IMG/VR virus record: IMGVR_UViG_3300032268_000986
Span: 234,259-298,258 of that record
Length of the DNA stretch: 64,000 nucleotides
Reading direction: 5' to 3' (one strand)
DNA from: a virus
Part shown: one piece after another, positions 51,707 to 59,565 of the stretch
Layout of the letters: each line of letters opens with the position of its first letter
How positions within the stretch are numbered: position 1 is the first letter of the stretch
Made by a program: the position numbers and the translations under genes
Notes under the pieces: model-generated
Told to the model about the DNA's origin: nothing
Seen by the model: only the letters and a program-made list of their open reading frames with translations
Databases searched by the model: none

Positions 51707-51922
51707 TCATTCTTTTGTGCTGACTGTGGTCTTGAACAAAAAGCCACACAATATTGTCAAGCCCCAGGCCTGCAACCAGCTGACTTCGCCAACACCTGCC
51801 ACAGCACCCACCAAGCACCCGTTCCACAACATGTACACAGGCCAACTCAGCAAGAAACTGATCAATACCAAGGTTGCTAGACCCAACACAACTGCACCAA
51901 CAATCACTGCAATTTTTTCCAT
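51707..51922 (-). CDS. Small membrane protein
   Basis: A 71-aa protein with two membrane segments (about residues 4-30 and 32-62). Holin-like size and shape, but no basic tail or signature supports that. ATG 51922 is 1 nt after the AAA+ stop. Its expression with the ATPase suggests a role in the same early operon. The 53 nt between its stop and the terminator hold a CCTGGGC/GCCCAGG hairpin. Confidence 0.55.
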   Translation of the reverse strand: MEKIAVIVGAVVLGLATLVLISFLLSWPVYMLWNGCLVGAVAGVGEVSWLQAWGLTILCGFLFKTTVSTKE

Positions 51923-51923
51923 T

Positions 51924-52946
51924 TTAGGCACTCTTCATAACAGTGGTTTCTGCCATGCGTTTCCAGTTGCCTGGAAAGCTCTTGCGCAAGTCTGCAATCT
52001 TCAGCGCCATGCGCAGGCTCATCTCACGCAACCGAGCTTGGTTGGTGTTCATGAACTCAATGATGTCGTCCTGTACGCACTCTTCAAAGTCGTAGTCAGC
52101 AAACAACACACCGTCCTTGGCAATCTGCTTGATACGCAGGATCTTGTCACGCATGGTGTCCAAGGTCAAGTCTAGGTAGTGACAGCGTGACTGCAATGCA
52201 TCCAAGTGATCACGAAGTTTCTGGCTCTTCATGCTGTCAAACTTCAAGTTAGTGATAAAGATCACCGAACCCTTGAACTCAAAACTGTCTGGAATGCCTT
52301 CGCGACGCAGAGTGCTGGACTCTGACAACCAGGAAATCTTGCGCTTCTTGCCGGAGTCAAGAGCGCCCTTGAGCAAGTTCAAGCTGACATCGTCAAGCAA
52401 GATTGAGTCACAGTCATCAAACACCACCACACAATTGGTGTCAGAATATTTGTACAAGGTCTGGTACAGGCCAATTGGGGTTGCCGAGCCTTTAACAACT
52501 TCGGCACGGAGTCGCTTGCCAGCCAGCTTGTCCAGCAATGTGGCTTTTTCAATTTCTTGTTCCACACCAAAGCTCTTGCCCACGCCGGGAGGACCTGACA
52601 CAATCATAGCACGGATGTCGCCGTTGACACAGGCCTTGCTCATCTCATGCAAGATGTCAAAACGCTCGCGAATGCGATCCATTGCTTCGTCTTCAGTTTC
52701 CGCTGTTACCACGGGCTTTTTTAATTGTACGGTGTTGTCTTGTATCATGCCGTTAGTATACTCTAGATCTCGAATGCTGTCAACCCGCACTCTTACCACA
52801 TCAAACTCGGCACCAAAATAGCCGTTGCTCTTGACAGTGACGTAGCCGCCTTTGGCTCCAGTTTGGAACCCTTTGACAAGTTCAAAAGTGGCACCTTTTA
52901 CAGGCTGGTTGCGATAAACACCGTTTAAAATACGAATTGCGCTCAT
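51924..52946 (-). CDS. AAA+ ATPase
   Basis: A 340-aa protein. The N-terminal 85 residues are beta-rich. The AAA+ core has Walker A GPPGVGKS, Walker B VVVFDDCDS and a sensor-1-like IFITNLK. Its target is unknown; I recall similar ATPases in T4-like cyanophages. It follows promoter copy 4, with AAGGAGCC before ATG 52946. Confidence 0.75.
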   Translation of the reverse strand: MSAIRILNGVYRNQPVKGATFELVKGFQTGAKGGYVTVKSNGYFGAEFDVVRVRVDSIRDLEYTNGMIQDNTVQLKKPVVTAETEDEAMDRIRERFDILHEMSKACVNGDIRAMIVSGPPGVGKSFGVEQEIEKATLLDKLAGKRLRAEVVKGSATPIGLYQTLYKYSDTNCVVVFDDCDSILLDDVSLNLLKGALDSGKKRKISWLSESSTLRREGIPDSFEFKGSVIFITNLKFDSMKSQKLRDHLDALQSRCHYLDLTLDTMRDKILRIKQIAKDGVLFADYDFEECVQDDIIEFMNTNQARLREMSLRMALKIADLRKSFPGNWKRMAETTVMKSA

Positions 52947-52971
52947 TTGTTGGCTCCTTGTGAGTGCGGGT

Positions 52972-52977
52972 TATTTA
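52972..52977 (-). promoter_or_regulatory. TAAATA motif between early promoter and AAA+ start
   Basis: Minus-strand AGTAAATAACC, 26 nt before ATG 52946. With copy 4 just upstream, the AAA+ gene may be driven both early and late. Confidence 0.3.
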
Positions 52978-52991
52978 CTTACTAAGCTTCT

Positions 52992-53020
52992 ATTATAACA
53001 AATCTGGGTTTATTGGTCAA
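52992..53020 (-). promoter_or_regulatory. Early promoter cassette, copy 4
   Basis: Minus-strand TTGACC (53020-53015), 17-nt spacer, TATAAT is here read as TTATAAT context (52997-52992). It overlaps the last codons of the 60-aa gene upstream and reads into the AAA+ gene. Confidence 0.75.
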
Positions 53021-53192
53021 CCGGAGCAAACATTTTTTGCCCGTGTTGCATAAAAACAACAAACGCTGCCATGGTTTTTTCACTGTAGACCATGCTACCA
53101 TGTCGCTGAATGTCTTGCAAGAGTTCCAAAAATCCCATGCCCAAAAACTCTTGTTCTTTGTTGAGTTGGGCAATTGCTGTGGCTATTTGCAT
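53010..53192 (-). CDS. Small hypothetical early protein
   Basis: A 60-aa helical protein (AQLNKEQEFLGMGFLELLQD). GGAG precedes the ATG. Its last codons (PVDQ-stop) form part of promoter copy 4, so genes and promoters are packed without spare bases. Function unknown. Confidence 0.6.
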   Translation of the reverse strand: MQIATAIAQLNKEQEFLGMGFLELLQDIQRHGSMVYSEKTMAAFVVFMQHGQKMFAPVDQ

Positions 53193-53218
53193 ACTGGCTC
53201 CGTTTTGTTAATCTATGC

Positions 53219-53255
53219 TATATTATAGCAAAATGGCGAATTTTGGTCAACCACT
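53219..53255. repeat. 37-bp direct repeat, copy A (contains promoter copy 5)
   Basis: Identical over 37 nt to 53524-53560. The block includes the -10, spacer and -35 of an early promoter on the minus strand, so the whole promoter was duplicated. Confidence 0.85.
53222..53250 (-). promoter_or_regulatory. Early promoter cassette, copy 5
   Basis: Minus-strand TTGACC (53250-53245), 17-nt spacer, TATAAT (53227-53222), driving the 60-aa gene. Confidence 0.8.
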
Positions 53256-53286
53256 CTAATTGTGGCTTTTTTACAACAAAAATTGC

Positions 53287-53496
53287 TTATTTTTTAAGCA
53301 CTTCGTAGAATTGCAGGTTGATAGCATCCATTTCCTCTTGGGAAACGTAGAAATCTGTGGTGGGATCGTAGTAGGCGCCCTCTTTGTTGTCATAATACAA
53401 CACTCTGCCCGAGAAGTTAAACGGGCCTTCAAGGCCTTTACGCGGTTCATATTTGGTACGCATCATGTCCACTGTGTCAACGACCTTGTAACCCAT
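53287..53496 (-). CDS. Small hypothetical early protein
   Basis: A 69-aa protein (MGYKVVDTVDMMRTKYEPRK start; GRVLYYDNKEGAYYDP middle). ATG 53496 has AAGGAGCC upstream; the longer frame to 53568 would run through promoter copy 6. Unrecognised. Confidence 0.6.
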   Translation of the reverse strand: MGYKVVDTVDMMRTKYEPRKGLEGPFNFSGRVLYYDNKEGAYYDPTTDFYVSQEEMDAINLQFYEVLKK

Positions 53497-53523
53497 TGCT
53501 GGCTCCTTGTTGCTGTCTATGTG

Positions 53524-53560
53524 TATATTATAGCAAAATGGCGAATTTTGGTCAACCACT
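53524..53560. repeat. 37-bp direct repeat, copy B (contains promoter copy 6)
   Basis: Second copy of the 37-nt block at 53219-53255, 305 nt apart. Perfect identity points to recent duplication or conversion. Confidence 0.85.
53527..53555 (-). promoter_or_regulatory. Early promoter cassette, copy 6
   Basis: Minus-strand TTGACC (53555-53550), 17-nt spacer, TATAAT (53532-53527), driving the 69-aa gene. It begins right after the stop of the glycosyltransferase gene at 53559. Confidence 0.8.
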
Positions 53561-54296
53561 ATTTCCACAAGTTTTTTATCAGCGGGTCACTGACTTGATG
53601 TGGCTTGGGAGTTCCGTGAAACACAATGACCGAAGCTTCAGGGTCAATCACAGCACCTGCACCGGGTTTGCTGAATGTGCGTGACGGAAATTGCATGCCA
53701 CCGTCCTGTACCTGCCAGCGATAACTTTGCACATGTTTTTCAGGATAGAAGCGGCGTTTGTTGTGATCAATTACTGCACCAATGTAGTCTTGGTCCCCGG
53801 CATGTCGACGCATGACATCTTCAAGGTTCTCGCCGCGAAACTTTTGCCACACCCAGTCAAACTGAACTGTGTTCCAGTACATGAGACTGCTGTTCATGCC
53901 CGAATACCCAGTGCGTTGTAGATATCTAAAATCACGCAAGGTCCAAAAATAATCAGTATGGCCAGCTGTGGCCCAGGTCATGTCATTGAATACCACAACA
54001 TCTAGGTCTAAATACAACAGAGGTCCTTGCCAGTGCTCACTGTTGAACAACTGCATCTTGTACCACCAGGACTTTTTGGGACCAGACACGCCGGCCCAGT
54101 CTTCTAATATGTGTTTGATCATGTGTGGTGGTACTGATCGGTCATGTTCAGTGTACACATGCATGCGGGCACCACCTGGCAGCTGTCGGTTCAACATGCT
54201 GTGCAGTCGTTCCACATACTGCCAGTCGTATCCTGACCCGTGTATCACACAGGCACACTCGGTTACTCTAGGGCTGGTGCCAATCTTTTTAGCCAT
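53559..54296 (-). CDS. GT-A type glycosyltransferase
   Basis: A 245-aa protein with a GT-A layout: LLYLDLDVVVFND contains the metal-binding DxD, and VIVFHGTPKPHQ near the C-terminus is a conserved His/Pro end. Donor and acceptor are unknown. It overlaps the GT-B-like gene (54263) by 34 nt, and they form a pair. Confidence 0.65.
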   Translation of the reverse strand: MAKKIGTSPRVTECACVIHGSGYDWQYVERLHSMLNRQLPGGARMHVYTEHDRSVPPHMIKHILEDWAGVSGPKKSWWYKMQLFNSEHWQGPLLYLDLDVVVFNDMTWATAGHTDYFWTLRDFRYLQRTGYSGMNSSLMYWNTVQFDWVWQKFRGENLEDVMRRHAGDQDYIGAVIDHNKRRFYPEKHVQSYRWQVQDGGMQFPSRTFSKPGAGAVIDPEASVIVFHGTPKPHQVSDPLIKNLWK

Positions 54297-55111
54297 AAAC
54301 CTTGGGCAATTTCTTCAATGGTGTATTCAGTGTGTGCAATTTCAATCAACCAACGGTCACGATCAACTGTGTAGGGCTGGTTGATGTCTTGAATGGCCAC
54401 GCTGACTGGATGTGCAAGACTGGACACATCCACCATGGGTCTTGCACCTGCCATGGCTGCTTGAACGCCTGGTCCTGAATTGTAGTTCAACACAGCATGA
54501 TAACCATAGTCAATGTTGAAACTGTCGTAGCTGCCGGGGATCTGTCGTGGATACTCAATCTCAGCACCACCGGGCAATAGAGTGATATCCAGGGGGCATC
54601 TGGGGTGTGGTCTTATCACAATGGGTCGGTCTGACACAGCACGTATTTCACGCACACGTTCGGCAATCCAGCGTTCTTGACAAGGAACATTGGCCAATTG
54701 CAGACTTTTTTTGTGTTGTGCGGCCACCAGTATGGCTGGTCGCAAATTGGGGTTGCGTTGCAGTTGCATGCCCAGTTGTCCGGGGCGGTCTGGATCTAGA
54801 TCCTGCTGATGCCCGTAGTAGCCTTCGGCATTGATGTTGTTTACTGCTATTTTCCAAGTTGTGCCCCGTGATATTGCACCAACGTCAACTACTATGACAG
54901 GCCGTCCAGACTCACGATAGTGCTGATAAATGGCTTGATTTCCTGCCATGCGCCCGTTCCACAGCACACTCCAAACAATCACAGCATCAGCACTCATGCC
55001 ACGTTCTTGTGCATGAATACCAGAGGATTTTAAACCAGCCAGTACAGCATCCATGACCGGGCGTGAATTTAATGCACAGTAAGAAGGAAAGTAGGCTACG
55101 GAACGGATCAC
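54263..55111 (-). CDS. GT-B-like protein, paralog 1 of 4
   Basis: A 282-aa protein whose C-terminal half carries PIVIRPHPRCP, then YHAVLNYNSGPGVQAAMAG and an Asp/Arg/Trp tail. The same order (I(V/M)IR ... F/YN/SS ... A..G.P ... W) occurs in three more proteins of this cluster. It resembles capsule/LPS-type glycosyltransferases with HPR motifs. Starts at GTG 55111, 11 bp from the divergent plus-strand ATG. Confidence 0.55.
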   Translation of the reverse strand: MIRSVAYFPSYCALNSRPVMDAVLAGLKSSGIHAQERGMSADAVIVWSVLWNGRMAGNQAIYQHYRESGRPVIVVDVGAISRGTTWKIAVNNINAEGYYGHQQDLDPDRPGQLGMQLQRNPNLRPAILVAAQHKKSLQLANVPCQERWIAERVREIRAVSDRPIVIRPHPRCPLDITLLPGGAEIEYPRQIPGSYDSFNIDYGYHAVLNYNSGPGVQAAMAGARPMVDVSSLAHPVSVAIQDINQPYTVDRDRWLIEIAHTEYTIEEIAQGLWLKRLAPALE

Positions 55112-55117
55112 TAAATA
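55112..55117 (+). promoter_or_regulatory. Late-like TAAATA motif at divergent start
   Basis: CACTAAATATCC only 5 nt before ATG 55123. If used, the transcript would be leaderless. Confidence 0.3.
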
Positions 55118-55122
55118 TCCCT

Positions 55123-55923
55123 ATGAAATATAGTGTAGTTACCACTTTCAACGCAGAAGGTTATGAGAAATACGGGCGCAGAATGATTGAAACATTCATT
55201 CAAAACTGGCCTGCCACTGTGCAGTTGACCGTTTATGCCGAAGGCTGCAGAGTAAATGAAACGGCCGCCAACCTTGAAGTCTGTGACATTGCAGTGGTCA
55301 CTGAACTCACTGCATTCAAGCAACAGTGGCAGGGCGTGGCCCGAGCCAACGGCGATGTCAGTGCTGATCCTGTTAGATCAAAACGTCGGGATGCCGGCAA
55401 AGGATTCAAGTGGGACGCTGTGAGATTTTCACACAAAGTCTACAGTATTTTTCACTGTGCAAAAAATACACACACTGACTGGTTAATTTGGATGGACGCA
55501 GACACTGTGTGTCACAGTCCCGTGACTGAACAGGATCTAACAAGACTATGTCCCGACAATCGAGATCTTTGTTTTCTTGGGCGCCGGGGCAAGTTCAGTG
55601 AGTGCGGACTGTATGCAATGAATCTTGGCAGACCCAATACGAGAGATTTTTTAACTAAATTTCAAAAGTATTATGACGACGCTGAACAAGGAATTTTTAC
55701 TCTAGACGAATGGCATGACAGTTTTGTTTTTGATGCTGTTCGTCGGCAGACTAGTTTATACGAACTAGACTGGAGCAGTCATTTGATCACCGGAGAAGGT
55801 CATCCCTTGATCAATTCAGACTGGGGTGCATATCTAGATCATCTCAAAGGCAAGCGCAAGACCACAGGACGCAGTCCTGCCACAGACTTAAAAGTTCAAC
55901 GAACCGAGGCATACTGGCAATGA
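55123..55923 (+). CDS. GT-A type glycosyltransferase
   Basis: A 266-aa protein: MKYSVVTTFNAEGYEKYGRR start and WLIWMDADTVCHSP with the DxD. A GEGHPLINSDWGAYLDHLKG segment near the end is also typical of such enzymes. The open frame extends upstream to 55063 but that would cover the divergent start. First gene of a plus-strand operon to 58619. Confidence 0.7.
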   Translation: MKYSVVTTFNAEGYEKYGRRMIETFIQNWPATVQLTVYAEGCRVNETAANLEVCDIAVVTELTAFKQQWQGVARANGDVSADPVRSKRRDAGKGFKWDAVRFSHKVYSIFHCAKNTHTDWLIWMDADTVCHSPVTEQDLTRLCPDNRDLCFLGRRGKFSECGLYAMNLGRPNTRDFLTKFQKYYDDAEQGIFTLDEWHDSFVFDAVRRQTSLYELDWSSHLITGEGHPLINSDWGAYLDHLKGKRKTTGRSPATDLKVQRTEAYWQ

Positions 55924-56720
55924 CCTGGATATTTCTCAACAAGAAAAACAGTGACGAGTACATAGAAATGTTTGCTCGTGGATGCAGTGCAGTGCCCACT
56001 GAGTTAGAAACCTGGCAGTACCAAGACAGTGATGCGCCCTTGGTGATCCGAGGCATCATGAAACACAAGATTATCAAACAGTGCTGGGCAGACAACCGAC
56101 CATTCTGGTACATGGATTCCGGCTATGTTGGCAATAGACCCAGTACTCAAAATCCTCATGGTTGGAAACAGTGGCATAGGATAGTGCCCAACAACCTGCA
56201 ACATGGTGCAGTGATCCCAAGGCCTGCTGATCGTTGGCAGCGGCATGACATTGCCATGCCTCGACGTCGGCATGGCAGCAAAATATTACTAGCAGCACCA
56301 GACGAAAAACCCTGTGTGTTTTATGACATCACTCTGTCTGACTGGATTGCACAAACCGTTGCCACAATCAAACAATACACTGACCGAGAAATTGTCATAC
56401 GTGAGCGCAACCCCAATCGCCAGGCACGTGTGGCCAGTGACTTGCAATCAGCACTGATGGATGTGCATGCCGTGGTCACATTTAATTCTATTGCAGCCAC
56501 CGAAAGTGTGCTGGCTGGTGTGCCGGCATTTGCTCTGGCACCGTCAAATGCTGCCATTCCAGTGTCCAACACTGACTTATCCAAAATCAACAACCCATGG
56601 TACCCTGATCGAGATCAAATTCATGATTGGGCGTGCCATTTGGCCTATGGGCAGTTTCACAATTCTGAACTGCAGAATGGCACAGCGCACCGAATACTAC
56701 AGGAGACTCTCAATGCGTGA
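55920..56720 (+). CDS. GT-B-like protein, paralog 2 of 4
   Basis: A 266-aa protein. LVIRGIMKHKIIKQCWADNR, FWYMDSGYVGN, HGSKILLAAP and EIVIRERN line up with the protein at 59558 along almost their whole length. VVTFNSIAATESVLAGVPAF is the conserved donor-site-like block. ATGA-coupled to the GT-A gene before it. Confidence 0.6.
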   Translation: MTWIFLNKKNSDEYIEMFARGCSAVPTELETWQYQDSDAPLVIRGIMKHKIIKQCWADNRPFWYMDSGYVGNRPSTQNPHGWKQWHRIVPNNLQHGAVIPRPADRWQRHDIAMPRRRHGSKILLAAPDEKPCVFYDITLSDWIAQTVATIKQYTDREIVIRERNPNRQARVASDLQSALMDVHAVVTFNSIAATESVLAGVPAFALAPSNAAIPVSNTDLSKINNPWYPDRDQIHDWACHLAYGQFHNSELQNGTAHRILQETLNA

Positions 56721-57363
56721 ACACTATGGCTGGTATTTCCCAGATGTTGACACACACTTTCCACAAATGCTAAAGAAAAGTGTTGATCGCGGTGGCCCCG
56801 CAGAATATCAATTACCTGTGCGCCGTCGCAGTATTGAATTGTGTGCTGGACATGGCACTGCCTTGGACATTGGAGCCAATGTGGGCCTGTGGAGTCGTGA
56901 CCTAGTGGACAACTTTTCCCAGGTGATTGCGTTTGAGCCCGTGGCCATCTTTAGAGAATGTCTGGAACGCAATGTGTCTGGCTCTAACTTTTCTATCAGC
57001 CCCTTGGCTCTGGGAAATCAAGAAACTCAGGCCACCATGATCATCACTCCAGGCAATACTGGACACAGTCACCTGGATCCTGCCAGCATGGGCACCGGTG
57101 ATGTGAAAGTGGTGACTCTTGACAGCTTGAACATACCCAATGTTGACTATGTCAAGATTGACTGCGAAGGGTACGAGTATCGTGTGTTGCAAGGTGCAGA
57201 ACAAACCATTAAAACCTGTCGTCCTGTTGTGGTAGTGGAACAAAAACCGCATGCAGCCTACAGTGATCAATACGCACAGCATGCAGCCGTCGAGTTGCTG
57301 AAATCCTGGGGCATGACCCGGCTGGACCAAGTCAAGGATGACTGGATCATGGGATGGAACTGA
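56713..57363 (+). CDS. FkbM-family methyltransferase
   Basis: A 216-aa SAM methyltransferase. TALDIGANVGLWS is motif I, IAFEP the acidic strand end, and VDYVKIDCEGYEYRVLQGA the FkbM hallmark. FkbM enzymes methylate hydroxyl groups of sugars or polyketides; here a glycan is likely. ATG 56713 overlaps the preceding stop by 8 nt (ATGCGTGA); longer frames are inside that gene. Confidence 0.85.
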   Translation: MREHYGWYFPDVDTHFPQMLKKSVDRGGPAEYQLPVRRRSIELCAGHGTALDIGANVGLWSRDLVDNFSQVIAFEPVAIFRECLERNVSGSNFSISPLALGNQETQATMIITPGNTGHSHLDPASMGTGDVKVVTLDSLNIPNVDYVKIDCEGYEYRVLQGAEQTIKTCRPVVVVEQKPHAAYSDQYAQHAAVELLKSWGMTRLDQVKDDWIMGWN

Positions 57364-57390
57364 TAATAAAATTTTAAAATAGGAAATAGC

Positions 57391-57921
57391 ATGCCATCAA
57401 GTAATAAAGAAGGTAAGTCAGTGATAAGAGAATGGGTTACAGAATTTGGTCCTGACGTAAAAACTGTACTAGATCTTGGAGTCGGGAACGGAACTTATCA
57501 TAGGCTGTATACCAGGAAGTCGCCAGCTCTTAAAGAAGCATACTGGATTGGCGTCGAGGCATGGGAGCCCTATATTCGTGAATTTGATTTGTTAACAAGA
57601 TATAATAAGATTGTCAATGAAGATATTAGAACAGTAGATTTCAACACCTTGGGTCCAATCGATTTAGTGTTTGCAGGTGATGTATTGGAACATATAACCA
57701 AAGAAGAAGCAATTAAAGTAGTTGACAATCTATTAAAGGTTGCTAAGAAAATTATTGTTAGTATTCCTATTGTGCATTTTCCACAAGGCAAAGAAGAAGG
57801 AAATCCCTACGAAGCACATGTAAAGGATGATTGGTCACACACAGAAATGTTGGAAACTTTCCCTCAAATTAAACGATCATGGACCGGTAACATCATTGGA
57901 GTGTACCTATTAGAGTTATGA
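57391..57921 (+). CDS. Class I SAM-dependent methyltransferase
   Basis: A 176-aa protein: VLDLGVGNGTYHRLY is motif I, GVEAWEPY its acidic end, and LVFAGDVLEHITKEEA the common motif IV segment. Target unknown. Visibly lower GC and AT-ending codons compared with its neighbours suggest recent acquisition. TAGGAAA precedes the ATG and it overlaps the next gene by 4 nt. Confidence 0.75.
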   Translation: MPSSNKEGKSVIREWVTEFGPDVKTVLDLGVGNGTYHRLYTRKSPALKEAYWIGVEAWEPYIREFDLLTRYNKIVNEDIRTVDFNTLGPIDLVFAGDVLEHITKEEAIKVVDNLLKVAKKIIVSIPIVHFPQGKEEGNPYEAHVKDDWSHTEMLETFPQIKRSWTGNIIGVYLLEL

Positions 57922-58619
57922 AAGCATACATAATTAGACTGAAAAACAACGCCATGTCTGAGAAATACGCAGACCTTGGTGTTGCCCAGGCTCGCAAGTT
58001 TGGCATTGATGTTGAATACTTTGACGGCATCAACGGATTGGAATATCAACAGCATGTGACTGAATTGGGCATTGCGCCAAGATACAAATTCAAAAAAGGT
58101 CGAGCCGGGGTTTTTGGTTGCTTTCTAAGTCATTACTACCTATGGCAACAGTGTGCAGCAGGTGATCAGCCTTTTTTGATTCTTGAACACGACGGATATT
58201 TTGTCAAGACCTTGCCCAACAACATACTTGACACATTTACAGATGTGCTCAAACTTGATGATCAGGATCCTTATTCCAAGCACTACGACACCACAGTCAC
58301 GTCTCAACTCAATCAACCCGTAGTTGTAAACAAATATCACAACCCGCAAGCCAAGACTGTGAATGACGGATCAGATTTTGTTGACAAAATTGGCACAGGC
58401 AACTACATTCGCGGCGCCTACAGTTACATCATCAAACCACATGCAGCACAACGGCTGATTGGCTGGATCAAACAAAATGGATTTGTTCCTGCCGATCAAC
58501 AGATCGGCGATGCCGTGGTCGATATACAAGTAACCGTGCCCACCATAGCAAGGTTGCACCCTGACTATCACAACCGAATCAAAGAAATGTCTTTGACCGG
58601 GAATCCCGACCTGTTGTGA
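57918..58619 (+). CDS. Glycosyltransferase family 25 (LPS type)
   Basis: A 233-aa protein. MKAYIIRLKNN at the start, GVFGCFLSHYYLWQ and FLILEHDGYF are GT25 hallmarks (GC..SH...W and the ExD metal site). GT25 enzymes add galactose or similar sugars to LPS. Last gene of the plus-strand operon, convergent with 58621. Confidence 0.82.
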   Translation: MKAYIIRLKNNAMSEKYADLGVAQARKFGIDVEYFDGINGLEYQQHVTELGIAPRYKFKKGRAGVFGCFLSHYYLWQQCAAGDQPFLILEHDGYFVKTLPNNILDTFTDVLKLDDQDPYSKHYDTTVTSQLNQPVVVNKYHNPQAKTVNDGSDFVDKIGTGNYIRGAYSYIIKPHAAQRLIGWIKQNGFVPADQQIGDAVVDIQVTVPTIARLHPDYHNRIKEMSLTGNPDLL

Positions 58620-58620
58620 T

Positions 58621-59565
58621 TTATTTTGTGCGATTTATTGTTTTGAGAAAAGGCAAAAACTTCTGATAGATGCTGCCATTACGAGCATCCTCATCGCTCC
58701 AATGTGCAGCCGCTAGATCATACACCCATTGAGTTCGATCAAACACCACCGGAGTGTTGATCTGAGAGATGTCATGGTTGGCCACTGCCCAGCTCACACA
58801 ACTGCTGTCATCCGCAAACACTGGAACTCCGGCCAACACAGCAGCCACACTGGCCGAACTATTGAATACCACCGCGGCATGAGCATGAGAAAGATTGTCT
58901 TTTAGTGTTGCGGACAATGGGTCAAGTACATGCACGTTGAGCTGTCGACGATAATGCCGATTCCTAAAAATTGAAAAATCATCACTGGCATAGGTTCCTG
59001 GATGCGGTCGTATCATAATGGGTAGATCACTGTGTTGCCTTATCTCAGTGATCTTTTGATTGATCCAGGCTGTTGGATCCAGGGACTTCATTGCAAACCC
59101 ACCATCTCGTTGCACACACAACAGTATGTAATTGCCAGACAACTTGGGAGGTGCCATGACAATGTTTAAATCACTGCTGATTCGTTGCCATTGGTCAGGA
59201 CTGCTGTTGTGATTGGCATATTCGGCTTTGTCGTAGAACGGGCCTCCTAGACTGTAGCGCAAGTAACTGCCATGATCATCTAGATACTTGAAACAACTGG
59301 CATCAATACACATGGTATGCCGACCGGTTCGCCGTTGTTCAGCAATGATTTGTTTGCGTAGTTCAATGTTTCGGCCGCCAGTGTTGGTGGTAGCCCAGCC
59401 CAAGATCACAGCCAAGTGACTGGGGGTATACCGATTTTCCCACTCTATTGCAACTGACGCTCCTTGGGCCCGTGCTCCTTCAGCAAAGGCTTCCAGGCAT
59501 GCAATCTTGCGAGTGTGTTTGCGCGGGTTTGCCACCGAGCTGACATAAACAACAACATCAGCCAC
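58621..59565 (-). CDS. GT-B-like protein, paralog 3 of 4
   Basis: A 314-aa protein with AVILGWATTN, YILLCVQRDGG, PIMIRPHPG, AAVVFNSSASVAAVLAGVPVF and a WVYDLAAAHW end, the same block order as the other three. The start is set at GTG 59565 because GGAGA lies about 10 nt upstream and it overlaps the preceding TGA in a GTGGCTGA arrangement; an ATG-started version would overlap by 131 nt. Confidence 0.58.
   Translation of the reverse strand: MADVVVYVSSVANPRKHTRKIACLEAFAEGARAQGASVAIEWENRYTPSHLAVILGWATTNTGGRNIELRKQIIAEQRRTGRHTMCIDASCFKYLDDHGSYLRYSLGGPFYDKAEYANHNSSPDQWQRISSDLNIVMAPPKLSGNYILLCVQRDGGFAMKSLDPTAWINQKITEIRQHSDLPIMIRPHPGTYASDDFSIFRNRHYRRQLNVHVLDPLSATLKDNLSHAHAAVVFNSSASVAAVLAGVPVFADDSSCVSWAVANHDISQINTPVVFDRTQWVYDLAAAHWSDEDARNGSIYQKFLPFLKTINRTK

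Noticed and set aside
51707-51922. Holin call for the 71-aa membrane protein
   Set aside because: Two membrane segments alone are not enough, no endolysin is nearby, and it is expressed with an early AAA+ gene.
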